37,885 bases of DNA. Origin: Bacteroidales bacterium (lineage in GTDB: Bacteria > Bacteroidota > Bacteroidia > Bacteroidales > UBA932). A model generated the notes under the pieces. The model saw only the letters and a program-made list of their open reading frames with translations. It had not been told where the DNA came from and did no database searches. The position numbers were made by a program, and so were the translations under genes. Shown piece after piece: positions 25,314 to 33,172 of the stretch (within the stretch, counting starts at the first letter, position 1; every line of letters starts with the position of its first letter). The stretch is taken from contig JAKSKE010000015.1 of NCBI GenBank assembly GCA_024401895.1, positions 1 through 37,885 on the forward strand. The letters run 5' to 3'.

Positions 25314-26830
25314 AACGGACAAGAGTAAGATTTGCACCCTCTCCTACCGGCCCTCTGCATATGGGCGGGGTGCGCACTGCGCTGTATAACTATCTTTATG
25401 CAAAACAGCACAACGGTGATTTTATACTTAGGATAGAGGACACCGACTCCCACAGATTCGTTCCGGGAGCCGAGAAATACATAATTGACTCGCTACGCTG
25501 GTGCGGAATAGGAATCGACGAAGGAGTGGACGAGCAGGGCAATATGGTGAGCGTGAAGAGCGAGAAGTATCCGCACGCCCCCTACCGTCAGAGCGAGAGA
25601 CGCGCGATTTACCGCCAGTATGCCGAGCAGCTGGTTGCCGCCGGATGGGCCTACTACGCCTTTGATTCGGCCGAGTCGCTGGATAAGGAAAGAGCCGCCG
25701 CCGAGGCGCGGGGAGAAACCTTCATATACAACTGGAGCACGCGGGAGCGCCTCTGCAACTCGCTCACATTGAGCGAGGAAGAATGTGCCATCCGCCTAAA
25801 GGAAAGCACCGGTTGGACAGTGAGGTTCAAGATGCCGCAGGATCGCGTGGTGAAGATGGACGACCTGATTCGCGGGCATATAGAGGTGAACTCTTCGACC
25901 CTGGACGACAAAGTGCTTTGGAAGAGGGCCGACGAATTGCCTACCTATCATCTGGCCAATATTGTGGACGACCATTTGATGGAGATAACCGAGGTCATTC
26001 GCGGTGAAGAATGGCTGCCGTCGCTGCCGCTGCACTATTTGCTGTACGAGGCTTTCGGATGGGAAAGGCCGCGGTTCGCGCATCTTTCGCTGCTGCTGAA
26101 GCCGGTGGGCAACGGTAAGCTTTCGAAGAGGGACGGAGACAAACTGGGATTTCCGGTCTTCCCTATGAAATGGACCAGCCCCGAGGGTGAAACTTCGCAC
26201 GGATACCGTGAGGACGGCTATTTCCCCGAGGCCTTCATTAATATGCTGGCTCTGCTGGGATGGAATCCGGGTACCGAGCAGGAACTTTTCTCGCTCGAGG
26301 AGCTGGTGAAGGCCTTCAGCATTGAAAAAGTCATTAAGTCGGGAGCGAAGTTCAATCCCGAAAAGGCGAAGTGGTTCAATAAGGAATACCTTCGTATGAA
26401 GAGCGACGAAGAGTTGGCCGCGCTGTGGATGCCGGAGCTGAAGGAGAAAGGGGTTGACGCGTCGCCGCAGAAGGTTCTGGAGATTGTGGGGCTGATTAAG
26501 GAGCGCGCGACGTTCGTGAGCGATTTCTGGAACATTGCCTGGTATCTTTTCGAGGCTCCGGTGGAGTATGCTCCCAAGGACGTTGCAAAGTTCTGGAAGC
26601 CCGAGAATACAGAACCGGCGCTGCAGGCGTGCAGGGAATGCAGTACCGGTGAGGAACTGGAGGAGTGGATTCGCGGACGGGAGCTGCCTATGGGTAAGAT
26701 TATGAACTGTATAAGGCTGGTACTCAGCGGTAGCGGAAGCGGTCTGGGTATATGTGAAATCATAAAATACATAGGACACGAGGAAGTTTTGAAACGCTGG
26801 GAGAACGCTCTGGCGGTGCTGGGGAGATAG
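25310..26830 (+). CDS. gltX: Glutamyl-tRNA synthetase
   Basis: A 506-residue class I synthetase charging tRNA-Glu. The HIGH-type motif is P-L-H17-M-G-G (FAPSPTGPLHMGGVRTAL) and the KMSKS-type motif is K270-L-S-K-R274. The C-terminal half holds the anticodon-binding helical domain. Its ATG overlaps the ftsZ stop by 4 nt, so it is translationally coupled to the end of the dcw cluster. truB follows after 43 nt. Confidence 0.96.
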   Translation: MKRTRVRFAPSPTGPLHMGGVRTALYNYLYAKQHNGDFILRIEDTDSHRFVPGAEKYIIDSLRWCGIGIDEGVDEQGNMVSVKSEKYPHAPYRQSERRAIYRQYAEQLVAAGWAYYAFDSAESLDKERAAAEARGETFIYNWSTRERLCNSLTLSEEECAIRLKESTGWTVRFKMPQDRVVKMDDLIRGHIEVNSSTLDDKVLWKRADELPTYHLANIVDDHLMEITEVIRGEEWLPSLPLHYLLYEAFGWERPRFAHLSLLLKPVGNGKLSKRDGDKLGFPVFPMKWTSPEGETSHGYREDGYFPEAFINMLALLGWNPGTEQELFSLEELVKAFSIEKVIKSGAKFNPEKAKWFNKEYLRMKSDEELAALWMPELKEKGVDASPQKVLEIVGLIKERATFVSDFWNIAWYLFEAPVEYAPKDVAKFWKPENTEPALQACRECSTGEELEEWIRGRELPMGKIMNCIRLVLSGSGSGLGICEIIKYIGHEEVLKRWENALAVLGR

Positions 26831-26873
26831 ATTTGAGGTAGATGGATTCCTGGGGTGAATGAGATATTAGAAG

Positions 26874-28031
26874 ATGAGATTTTCCGGCAATATAGAAGAT
26901 TATCCCGACGGGATTGTTCTGGCGATTGACAAGCCGTACCGGTGGACTTCGGCCGACGTGGTGCGCAAGGTCAAGTATGCGGCGAAGCGCCACTTTGGGA
27001 AGAAGAACCTGAAGGTGGGGCACGCCGGCACGCTGGACCCTCTGGCCACCGGCATTCTGCTGGTGTGCATAGGCCCGGCCACCAAGAAGGCCGAGGAGTT
27101 GCAGGCCAGTCCCAAGACATATATTGCGGGGGTAAGTTTCGGTGCCACTACGCCGTCTTTTGACCGTGAGAAAGACATAGACAAAGTGTGCCCGTTGGAC
27201 GGGGTGTCGCTGGAGGCGCTGAATGATGTGCTGCCGTCTTTCATTGGCGAGCAGGAGCAGGTGGCGCCGCTGTTCAGCGCAAAGTCGGTGGACGGGGTCA
27301 GGGCTTATGAGACGGCCCGCCGGCTGCTTAAGGAGTCGCAGCGCAACGGGGTGGAGTTTGACCACAGCGCCGCAGAGCTTTTGCAGACCAATCGGATAAA
27401 TATTTATGACTTGAAGGTGCTGGATTGGCTTTCCTCGCCGCCGGAGGCTGGTGGTTTCGGACCTTCGCTGGCGCTCATCCCTCCCACTTCGTGGGCCCCT
27501 CCCGCTATCAAGCGCGGGTGCTTAGGGTCATCACCGCAGGAGGCTGGTGGTTTCGGACCTTCGCTGGCGCTCATCCCTCCCACTTCGTGGGCCCCTCCCG
27601 CTATCAAGCGCGGGTGCTTAGGGTCCTCGCCCACAGCCTCCTGCGGCGATGACTGGATTTCCGGGGAAGGGTCCGGGGATGAACCTGCCCGGAGCGAAAG
27701 CGACGCGCTCCTCAGAGCGCACGGCGGTGCGGGTATGTTTGCGCAGCAAATCATACGGGAGCAAGGAGCCGAGGGGTCCGGGGATGTGCCCCGGTATGAG
27801 CATACCCGGAACGGAAGAATAAACGTTGCCGACATAAGCGGTTACAATCTGCCAACGGCAATGATAGAAGTCCACTGCAGCAAAGGCACTTACATACGTT
27901 CACTCGCAAGAGACCTTGGTGAAGCACTGGGCAGCGGAGCCTTTATGAGCTCCCTGCGCCGGACCGGCAACGGAGGCTTCACTATTCAACAAGCAATAAC
28001 TCTCGACGAAGCCTTACGGCTTCTGGATTAG
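26874..28031 (+). CDS. truB: tRNA pseudouridine-55 synthase with ~130-residue repeat-derived insertion
   Basis: TruB isomerises U55 in the T-loop of tRNAs. The N-terminal catalytic part is intact: KPYRWTSADVVRKVK and GHAGTLDPLATG with catalytic Asp55. The C-terminal part (about residues 316-385: VHCSKGTYIRSLARDLGEAL, LRRTGNGGF) is also normal. Between RINIYDLKVLDW (ends ~185) and RINVADISGYNLP (~315) lie about 130 extra residues absent from ordinary TruB (usually ~230-300 aa). They are encoded by two 96-bp direct repeats plus a second repeat-rich stretch, giving two copies of EAGGFGPSLALIPPTSWAPP and a Gly/Ser/Arg-rich segment. The insertion keeps the frame. Whether the protein is active, spliced by length heterogeneity or a pseudogene in progress is open; all catalytic parts remain. 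Confidence 0.93.
   Translation: MRFSGNIEDYPDGIVLAIDKPYRWTSADVVRKVKYAAKRHFGKKNLKVGHAGTLDPLATGILLVCIGPATKKAEELQASPKTYIAGVSFGATTPSFDREKDIDKVCPLDGVSLEALNDVLPSFIGEQEQVAPLFSAKSVDGVRAYETARRLLKESQRNGVEFDHSAAELLQTNRINIYDLKVLDWLSSPPEAGGFGPSLALIPPTSWAPPAIKRGCLGSSPQEAGGFGPSLALIPPTSWAPPAIKRGCLGSSPTASCGDDWISGEGSGDEPARSESDALLRAHGGAGMFAQQIIREQGAEGSGDVPRYEHTRNGRINVADISGYNLPTAMIEVHCSKGTYIRSLARDLGEALGSGAFMSSLRRTGNGGFTIQQAITLDEALRLLD
27435..27649. repeat. Palindromic repeat element inserted in truB (two 96-bp direct repeats, inverted ends)
   Basis: Two 96-bp direct repeats start at 27443 and 27539 and are nearly identical for about 87 bp. The whole is framed by a 16-mer box TCRCCGCMGGAGGCTG at 27435-27450 (plus), 27531-27546 (plus) and 27634-27649 (inverted). 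Each repeat carries two hairpins: CCCAC-ttc-GTGGG (27483-27495, and +96) and CCCGC...GCGGG (27501-27518, and +96). The unit length is a multiple of three. The sequence has no stop in the truB frame, in a second plus frame, or in at least one minus frame, which lets it sit inside a gene. Confidence 0.85.
27650..27815. repeat. Second repeat- and hairpin-rich stretch in truB
   Basis: GGGTCCGGGGATG occurs at 27669-27681 and 27774-27786 (105 nt apart), GCGCTC-ctca-GAGCGC forms a perfect hairpin at 27705-27720, and CCCGG pieces recur near 27688, 27790 and 27805. It extends the foreign part of truB to about 27815, again in frame. It differs in sequence from the 96-bp repeat and may be a separate inserted element. 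Confidence 0.6.
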
Positions 28032-28050
28032 ATTATTGATACGCAATTCC

Positions 28051-28095
28051 AAAAACGCCCCGGCACGATTCATTTACGGCCGGGGCAATCTTTTT
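28051..28095. terminator. Bidirectional terminator between truB and the G1P dehydrogenase gene
   Basis: GCCCCGGC (28057-28064) pairs with GCCGGGGC (28079-28086) around a 14-nt loop. AAAAAC precedes and AATCTTTTT follows, so each strand has a T-tract after the stem. It ends both convergent transcripts. Confidence 0.85.
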
Positions 28096-28128
28096 CGTAC
28101 ACACGCGAATGATTCGCGTGTGTACGAA
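28094..28128. repeat. Perfect 35-nt palindrome with single-base centre
   Basis: Left arm TTCGTACACACGCGAAT (28094-28110), centre G111, right arm ATTCGCGTGTGTACGAA (28112-28128): 17 bp of perfect inverted repeat. It lies between the terminator and the stop codon of the minus-strand dehydrogenase gene (28130-28132). Its core ACGCGAAT-G-ATTCGCGT resembles the palindrome at 37838-37854. Protein-binding site, repeat element or a cruciform-prone spacer are all possible. Confidence 0.85.
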
Positions 28129-28129
28129 T

Positions 28130-29470
28130 TTATTCGAAGATGCCGCCGGGGGCGAAAAGGTAGTGTTCGAGCTGAGGAAGGAGGCCGAGGCGGTAAACAA
28201 GGTCAATGCCGGTGAAGCGGCTGCGCATAAAGGGGATTATGGAGAAAGTGCTGCGCAAGTGAGCGCGGCTGACGCAAATCTGCTCCGGCTCGTAAGGAGC
28301 GCCTACCTGCTTGAGATTGCGGTAAACTTCGGAGAAGGGTAGTATTTGCCCTGCTATCTGCTCCTTCAGTTCGGGCCAGGCCCTGCGTATGGCAAAAAGT
28401 TGGGCGTGCAGGCCATCCCTGCCGATGTATTTCGCTTTGGATTCGGTGAGGCAGCGGGCCAGATGCCCGGGCTTGCCTTCGCATACACGGCGTATCTGAA
28501 GTTCCATCTCCTCCCAGGAGGGCCACTCCCCTACCGCCTTGTCTATATCTATGTCCGAAAGGTCCTTGCCCAGCAGGAACTCAAGGGTGGCGGTGCTTAC
28601 AAGCGTCCCAATGCCAACTTTGAAACCGTGTGAGACGTGACGCCCGTCGGGGTAGGCCAGGCCTTCCATATCCCAGCAGTGCGAGAACTGATGCTCGGTG
28701 CCGCTGGCCGGACGGCTGCTCTGCAGCGCCTGCATTGCGAATCCGCTCATAAGCAAGCCTTCGCAAAGGGCCTCGGTGCACGCAACGTCTCCTGCAAGAA
28801 TGTCTGCCGGATGTGAGAGCGACTCCCTAAGTCCGTCCTGCACAAGAGACCAGGAAAACGGGTCGATTTTCTCGGCACCCACACAGTGGGCAAGCATCCA
28901 GTCGGCACCGGCAGGAATCTTTGCAATGAGGTCGGCGTAGCCGCTGGCCGCAAGTTCCTTGGGCGCCGCGGCAGCAATCTCGGGATCCATCACAAAGGCA
29001 TACGGCGCAGGGCAGTCGAATGTCTGTTTGTTGCCATCCTTGGTAATAGAGGCCCCGTATGCGGTAAATCCGTCCATCGAAGCAGCCGTGCCCACGCACA
29101 GATATGGCCTTCCAAGCAGATGGGACACGTATTTGGTGAGGTCATTGATTACCCCCGAGCCCACCGCAACGGCAACGGCATCCTCGGCTTGCAGACGAGC
29201 CTTAAGCATTTGCACGAACGTCCACTCGGCGTATAGGTGGGGGTCGTCGAAAACATACGGGTCGCACTGAAGCACACCTGCCTTGCGGAGGGAGTCGCTT
29301 ACCTGTGCTCCCGCCACCGTCCAGGTATTTGTGTCGGCCACAATTATGGCTCGGGACAAGGGAAAGCACTTTTTAAAGAGCTCCCCGGTACGGCTTACAA
29401 CCCCCGCACCAATGATGCACTCTTTTGTATCTGTAGTCCTTTGAAGGGCCTTTTCAATTTTTGACAACAT
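28130..29470 (-). CDS. sn-glycerol-1-phosphate dehydrogenase (AraM/EgsA family)
   Basis: A 446-residue member of the iron-alcohol-dehydrogenase-like G1P dehydrogenase family, which reduces dihydroxyacetone phosphate to sn-glycerol-1-phosphate, the stereoisomer used in archaeal lipids. The NAD(P)-binding motif GSGVINDL is at residues 104-111, the substrate region TAASMDGFTAYGAS at 128-141, and the likely metal ligands are D180 (SGYADL), H260 (SGTEHQFSH) and H281 (VSHGFKVGIG). Length is typical of bacterial AraM-type proteins (~400-450). It is the last gene of the rpsO-pnp-rpiB strand, 26 nt after rpiB. In bacteria the product may feed a prenylated glycerol phosphate; the partner synthase is not in the window. 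Confidence 0.85.
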   Translation of the reverse strand: MLSKIEKALQRTTDTKECIIGAGVVSRTGELFKKCFPLSRAIIVADTNTWTVAGAQVSDSLRKAGVLQCDPYVFDDPHLYAEWTFVQMLKARLQAEDAVAVAVGSGVINDLTKYVSHLLGRPYLCVGTAASMDGFTAYGASITKDGNKQTFDCPAPYAFVMDPEIAAAAPKELAASGYADLIAKIPAGADWMLAHCVGAEKIDPFSWSLVQDGLRESLSHPADILAGDVACTEALCEGLLMSGFAMQALQSSRPASGTEHQFSHCWDMEGLAYPDGRHVSHGFKVGIGTLVSTATLEFLLGKDLSDIDIDKAVGEWPSWEEMELQIRRVCEGKPGHLARCLTESKAKYIGRDGLHAQLFAIRRAWPELKEQIAGQILPFSEVYRNLKQVGAPYEPEQICVSRAHLRSTFSIIPFMRSRFTGIDLVYRLGLLPQLEHYLFAPGGIFE

Positions 29471-29496
29471 ATCCGGAAGCCGGGGTTCGAGGCGAA

Positions 29497-29919
29497 CTAT
29501 ATTTTTTCTATCCTGCGCAGATGGCGGCCGGCCTCAAAACCGGTTGAAAGCCAAGCTCGAATGCAGGCCAGAGCCATACGGTAGGATATGAAACGCGCCG
29601 GCAGAACCAGCACGTTGGCATTGTTGTGCTCCTTGGCAAGCACGGCCAGTGCGACCCCCCACGAAAGGGCCGCACGTACCTTTTTATGCTTGTTGAGTGT
29701 CATTGCCATACCGTTGCCGGTACCGCATAAGGCTATTCCACAGTCAACCTCGCCGCTGTCGACAGCATTGCCAAGAGCGTGGGCATAGTCGGGATAATCG
29801 CAACTTTCGGTACTGTTTGTACCGTAGTTCACAACTTCGTGGCCCTTTCCCAGCAGATAGCTTATAATGCGGTCTTTATACTCAAAGCCGGCGTGGTCGG
29901 AGCATACTCCGATTCTCAT
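29497..29919 (-). CDS. rpiB: Ribose-5-phosphate isomerase B
   Basis: A 140-residue RpiB/LacAB-family sugar-phosphate isomerase interconverting ribose-5-phosphate and ribulose-5-phosphate. The N-terminus MRIGVCSDHAGFEYK and the ALCGTGNGMAMTLNKHK motif with the catalytic Cys are typical. The ATG at 29919 is chosen because it gives the family start and lies 1 nt after the pnp stop; a frame extending 12 residues upstream would overlap pnp. Cotranscribed with pnp and the dehydrogenase gene. Confidence 0.93.
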   Translation of the reverse strand: MRIGVCSDHAGFEYKDRIISYLLGKGHEVVNYGTNSTESCDYPDYAHALGNAVDSGEVDCGIALCGTGNGMAMTLNKHKKVRAALSWGVALAVLAKEHNNANVLVLPARFISYRMALACIRAWLSTGFEAGRHLRRIEKI

Positions 29920-29920
29920 A

Positions 29921-32320
29921 CTAGAAGATTTCGTCAACGGGTTCCTTGAAGTCATCGGCTACGGGTGCAGGAGCCTCTTCGTGACGGGGACGACGGTCGA
30001 AACGGCGCTCTCCGCGGTCATTGGAACGCTCTCCACGGTCGTGACGGTCGTGATTGCGGTCGCCGCGACGCTCTCCACGGTCGGAACGGTCGCCACGGTC
30101 GGAACGACGCTCTCCCCTATCGCCGCGAGGCTTGCGCTCGGGCTCTACATAACCCTCGGGTTTGGGGGTAAGGGCACGCATAGAAAGACGCATCTTTCCG
30201 GTCTTGGCATCGATTTCGAGCAGTTTTACATCGACCTCGTCGCCAACCTTCAGCACGTCCTCAACCTTAGCGGTCTTGGTCCAGGCAATCTCGCTCACGT
30301 GCAGCAGACCTTCCTTTCCGGGAAGAATCTCAATGAAAGCTCCGAATTCGAGGATGCTTACTACCTTGCCGTGGTAGGTCGTTCCCACCTCGGGAACTGC
30401 GGTAATGCCGTTGATCCAGTCGATAGCCTTCTGCATAGCTTCGGCATCGTTGGAAGCGATGTCAACAACACCCACCGTACCTTCTCCGTTGGGATTGGGC
30501 TGCTCGTCGATGTTGATGGTAGCGCCGGTTTCCTTCTGAATCCTCTGGATTGTCTCTCCGCCCTTGCCAATGATTGCACCAATGAACTCGGAGGCAACGA
30601 TGAGCTGCTGGATGCGGGGAACGAAGGGTTTATAGTCTTCGCGCGGTGCGCTGATGGTCTTGAGCATTTCGCCCATAATGTGCATTCTACCCTGACGAGC
30701 CTGCTCCAGAGCCTTCTCGAGCACCTCGTAGCTGAGGCCGTCAACCTTAATGTCCATCTGCGTAGCGGTAATACCGTCGGCGGTACCGGTAACCTTGAAG
30801 TCCATATCGCCAAGGTGATCTTCGTCGCCGAGGATATCGGTGAGAATTGCATAGCGGTCGTTGGGGCGCTCGGCGTCGGTGATGAGGCCCATCGCAACGC
30901 CGGCAACAGGCTTAGAGATTTGAACGCCGGCATCCATAAGAGCAAGGCATCCTCCGCATACCGAAGCCATTGAAGATGAACCGTTTGACTCCAGGATATC
31001 ACTTACAATGCGAACGGCGTAAGGATTCTCGGGAGCTACGGGAATTACGGGCTTGAGAGCGCGCAGGGCAAGATTTCCGTGTCCTATTTCGCGACGGCCC
31101 ACTCCCCTCTGGCTCTTGGCTTCGCCGGTAGCGAAGGGAGGGAAATTGTAGTGGAGCACAATCTGCTGGTCGTCCTGAATGAGAACCTCGTCGGTCTCTT
31201 TCATATCCATCTTGGTTCCCAGGGTCACGCTGGCCAGAGACTGGGTCTCGCCGCGGGTGAAAATTGCACTGCCGTGTGCGCAGGGCAGATAGTCCACTTC
31301 GCACCAGATAGGACGCACCTGAGTGGTGGTACGGCCGTCGAGGCGGCAGCCTTCGTCCAGAATCATATTGCGCATTGCCTCTTTCTCAACTGCACCGTAG
31401 TAGCGGCCGGCTAGGGCAACCTTGGTATTGTACTCGGCAACCTGGGCGAGAGAATCGCCGGGCTGGGGAATTGTTGCAATGAATTCGTCCTTGATGGCCT
31501 TGAAGCCGGTTTCGCGCTCGTGCTTGGGCTTTGCGCTCTTTGCGAGAGCATAACACTTGCCGTAGCAGAAATCGTAAACCGCCTTGCGCAGTTCCTCGTC
31601 CTCGACGTCGTGCGGATAGTCGCGCTTGTTGACGTCGGTGCCCAATTCCTGCATAAGTTCCTTCTGGAGGCGGCAGTGTTTCTTGATTTCTTCGTGAGCG
31701 AACTTGATGGACTCGAGCATATCGTGCTCGCTAACTTCCTTCATCTCACCCTCAACCATCATAATGTTCTCTTCGGTGGCGGCGACCATAAGTTCAAGGT
31801 CGGCACGCTTCATATCTTCGAATCCGGGGTTGATTACGAACTGTCCGTCGATGCGGCATACGCGCACCTCCGAGATGGGTCCGAGGAACGGAAGGTCGGA
31901 AGTTGCGAGGGCGCAGGAAGCCGCGAGGCCGGCCAGGGCGTCGGGCTGAGTGTCCTTTTCGGCCGATATAAGGGTAACGTTTACAAATACTTCGAGGTGG
32001 AAGTCATCCGGCCAGAGGGGACGTATGGGGCGGTCGATGAGACGGGAGATGAGAATCTCGTAGTCCGATGACTTGCCTTCACGTTTTGTGAATCCTCCGG
32101 GGAAGCGTCCTGCCGAATAATACTTCTCCTTGTAATCTACGGTGAGGGGCATAAAGTCGGTTCCCTCTTTTACTTCTGTGGCTGCTGTAACTGTGGCAAG
32201 AAGCATAGTGCCACCCATTTTAACTACTGCTGAACCGGCCGCCTGCTTGGCGAGCTTTCCGGTTTCGATCTCAATCACGCGGCCATCCGCAAGATTGATT
32301 GTTTTCTTAATTACGTTCAT
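29921..32320 (-). CDS. pnp: Polyribonucleotide nucleotidyltransferase (PNPase) with Arg/Asp/Gly-rich tail
   Basis: A 799-residue 3'-5' phosphorolytic exoribonuclease. Two RNase PH domains (starting [18 protein letters not shown], and the second with [14 protein letters not shown]) are joined by the helical domain and followed by a KH domain (~555-620, [16 protein letters not shown]) and an S1 domain (~625-700, [20 protein letters not shown]). An extra C-terminal tail of about 80 residues is dense in RGD, RGER and SDRGDR repeats, likely an unstructured RNA-binding extension. The gene follows rpsO as in many bacteria, though a terminator sits between them. rpiB starts 1 nt after its stop codon. 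Confidence 0.97.
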   Translation of the reverse strand: MNVIKKTINLADGRVIEIETGKLAKQAAGSAVVKMGGTMLLATVTAATEVKEGTDFMPLTVDYKEKYYSAGRFPGGFTKREGKSSDYEILISRLIDRPIRPLWPDDFHLEVFVNVTLISAEKDTQPDALAGLAASCALATSDLPFLGPISEVRVCRIDGQFVINPGFEDMKRADLELMVAATEENIMMVEGEMKEVSEHDMLESIKFAHEEIKKHCRLQKELMQELGTDVNKRDYPHDVEDEELRKAVYDFCYGKCYALAKSAKPKHERETGFKAIKDEFIATIPQPGDSLAQVAEYNTKVALAGRYYGAVEKEAMRNMILDEGCRLDGRTTTQVRPIWCEVDYLPCAHGSAIFTRGETQSLASVTLGTKMDMKETDEVLIQDDQQIVLHYNFPPFATGEAKSQRGVGRREIGHGNLALRALKPVIPVAPENPYAVRIVSDILESNGSSSMASVCGGCLALMDAGVQISKPVAGVAMGLITDAERPNDRYAILTDILGDEDHLGDMDFKVTGTADGITATQMDIKVDGLSYEVLEKALEQARQGRMHIMGEMLKTISAPREDYKPFVPRIQQLIVASEFIGAIIGKGGETIQRIQKETGATINIDEQPNPNGEGTVGVVDIASNDAEAMQKAIDWINGITAVPEVGTTYHGKVVSILEFGAFIEILPGKEGLLHVSEIAWTKTAKVEDVLKVGDEVDVKLLEIDAKTGKMRLSMRALTPKPEGYVEPERKPRGDRGERRSDRGDRSDRGERRGDRNHDRHDRGERSNDRGERRFDRRPRHEEAPAPVADDFKEPVDEIF

Positions 32321-32480
32321 TTTCTTTTGCTTTACGTCTTTTATTTGAGCTTCTGCTTATATGTGTGCTTCGCTATTTCTTTCTACGTTGCAGGTTTTGG
32401 CTATTGGCGTTTCGGTGTTGGCTTTGTCGGTTACGGGTTTGGGCTTTGCCAGCTTCGGCTGTCGGCGTTTCAGTGCTTTT
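32321..32480 (-). other. pnp leader region with G/T-rich degenerate repeats
   Basis: Between the rpsO terminator and pnp lie 160 nt with degenerate GGCTTTG / GGCGTTT motifs on the plus strand (AAGCC / AAACGCC on the transcribed side). No TAnnTTTG box is visible in front of pnp. It may be an RNA leader controlling pnp, since PNPase autoregulates through its leader in other bacteria, but no specific structure can be supported. Confidence 0.3.
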
Positions 32481-32513
32481 AAAAAAAAGGCGGTGCCGCA
32501 TACGGGCACCACC
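32481..32513 (-). terminator. Rho-independent terminator after rpsO
   Basis: On the minus strand GGTGGTGCC and GGCACCGCC form a 9-bp stem (one G-U) around a 7-nt loop, followed by eight T residues. It lies 21 nt after the rpsO stop codon and should end or attenuate transcription before pnp. Confidence 0.88.
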
Positions 32514-32534
32514 CCTTTGTCTTTCCTATCGTGA

Positions 32535-32810
32535 TTATCGACGGAGACCCAACTCCTTGACGATCTTTCTGTATCTCTCGATGTCAATCTTCTGGAGGTA
32601 ATCCAGAACCTGACGTCTCTTACCTACGAGGCGGAGAAGAGAGCGGCGTGTGACAACGTCCTTCTTGTTCTTCTTGACGTGCTCGGTAAGATGAGCGATA
32701 CGGTAGGAAAATAAAGCAACTTGACTCTCAGGTGAGCCGGTGTCCTTATTAGACTTTCCGTACTTCGCGAAAATCTCCTGCTTTTTCTCTGGCAATAAAT
32801 ATTCAGCCAT
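32535..32810 (-). CDS. rpsO: 30S ribosomal protein S15
   Basis: A 91-residue S15, which binds the central domain of 16S rRNA early in 30S assembly. The conserved helices and the motifs [14 protein letters not shown] and [23 protein letters not shown] are intact. S15 represses its own mRNA through a leader structure in several bacteria. Here the leader is about 95 nt and contains a small perfect palindrome, which could be part of such a control. Promoter, gene and terminator form a complete single-gene unit upstream of pnp. Confidence 0.97.
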   Translation of the reverse strand: MAEYLLPEKKQEIFAKYGKSNKDTGSPESQVALFSYRIAHLTEHVKKNKKDVVTRRSLLRLVGKRRQVLDYLQKIDIERYRKIVKELGLRR

Positions 32811-32883
32811 AGCAGTTTAATTTTTTTTGAGCCTGCCTGCGCGGCCCTGCAGGACCGTTTTGCATTCTCGGGTTAAGCGTTTC

Positions 32884-32898
32884 TGACCACCGTGGTCA
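32884..32898. repeat. 15-nt palindrome in the rpsO leader
   Basis: TGACCAC-C-GTGGTCA lies about 10 nt after the rpsO -7 box, at the start of the transcribed leader. A 7-bp stem with one base in the loop could not form as drawn in RNA without opening pairs, so a DNA operator is as likely as an RNA hairpin. Confidence 0.55.
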
Positions 32899-32907
32899 AA
32901 AATCGGA

Positions 32908-32938
32908 CAAAGATAGTAAATCTGTTTATATTTAGCAA
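32908..32938 (-). promoter_or_regulatory. rpsO promoter
   Basis: On the minus strand TTG (32936-32938), a 20-nt spacer and TATCTTTG (32908-32915) give a clear Bacteroidota promoter. The leader to the ATG at 32810 is about 95 nt. Confidence 0.78.
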
Positions 32939-32988
32939 CTTTTGCAAAAGTGATATCATTGTGAAAACATCCGAGCATTACATTACAA

Positions 32989-33098
32989 GGGCGTTTTTGG
33001 TAATACTTAAGAACCAGCGAGTTGTGAAAATCCCTTCCTCGATCTGACGGAAGGGATTTCTGTAAGCCTCTCATTATAAAGCACTTCTGAAAACGCTC
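32989..33098. repeat. Quasi-palindromic element, copy A (110 bp)
   Basis: Begins GGGCGTTTTTGG and ends CTGAAAACGCTC, an inverted pair. At its centre AAATCCCTTCC (33028-33038) and GGAAGGGATTT (33049-33059) form a perfect 11-bp stem. Each half is roughly the reverse complement of the other, so it aligns with copy B (35304-35414) in both orientations. Its right end abuts a 39-bp tandem duplication at the 3' end of the transposase gene. Confidence 0.85.
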
Positions 33099-33172
33099 AA
33101 AATTCGCCGCGTGTGTCTTGTGCCGTGTGAAGTGCTCAAAATTCGCCGCGTGTGTCTTGTGCCGTGTGAAGT
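33095..33172. repeat. 39-bp tandem duplication over the transposase stop codon
   Basis: Two identical 39-bp copies (33095-33133, 33134-33172) begin GCTCAAAATTCGCCGCG. The second copy encodes the last ~12 residues and stop codon of the transposase; the first repeats that sequence between the stop and element A. Identity suggests a recent event. Confidence 0.9.

Noticed and set aside
27404-27875. Minus-strand open frames across the truB insertion
   Set aside because: They are by-products of a repeat that is stop-free in several frames; no independent gene signals are visible.
28049-28060. 12-nt match (CCAAAAACGCCC) to the end of the quasi-palindromic elements
   Set aside because: No partner end lies ~110 bp away and the rest of the sequence is a simple terminator, so it is probably coincidence.
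32357-32587. Small minus-strand open frame between rpsO and pnp
   Set aside because: It runs through the rpsO terminator and overlaps the end of rpsO; no start signal and biased composition.
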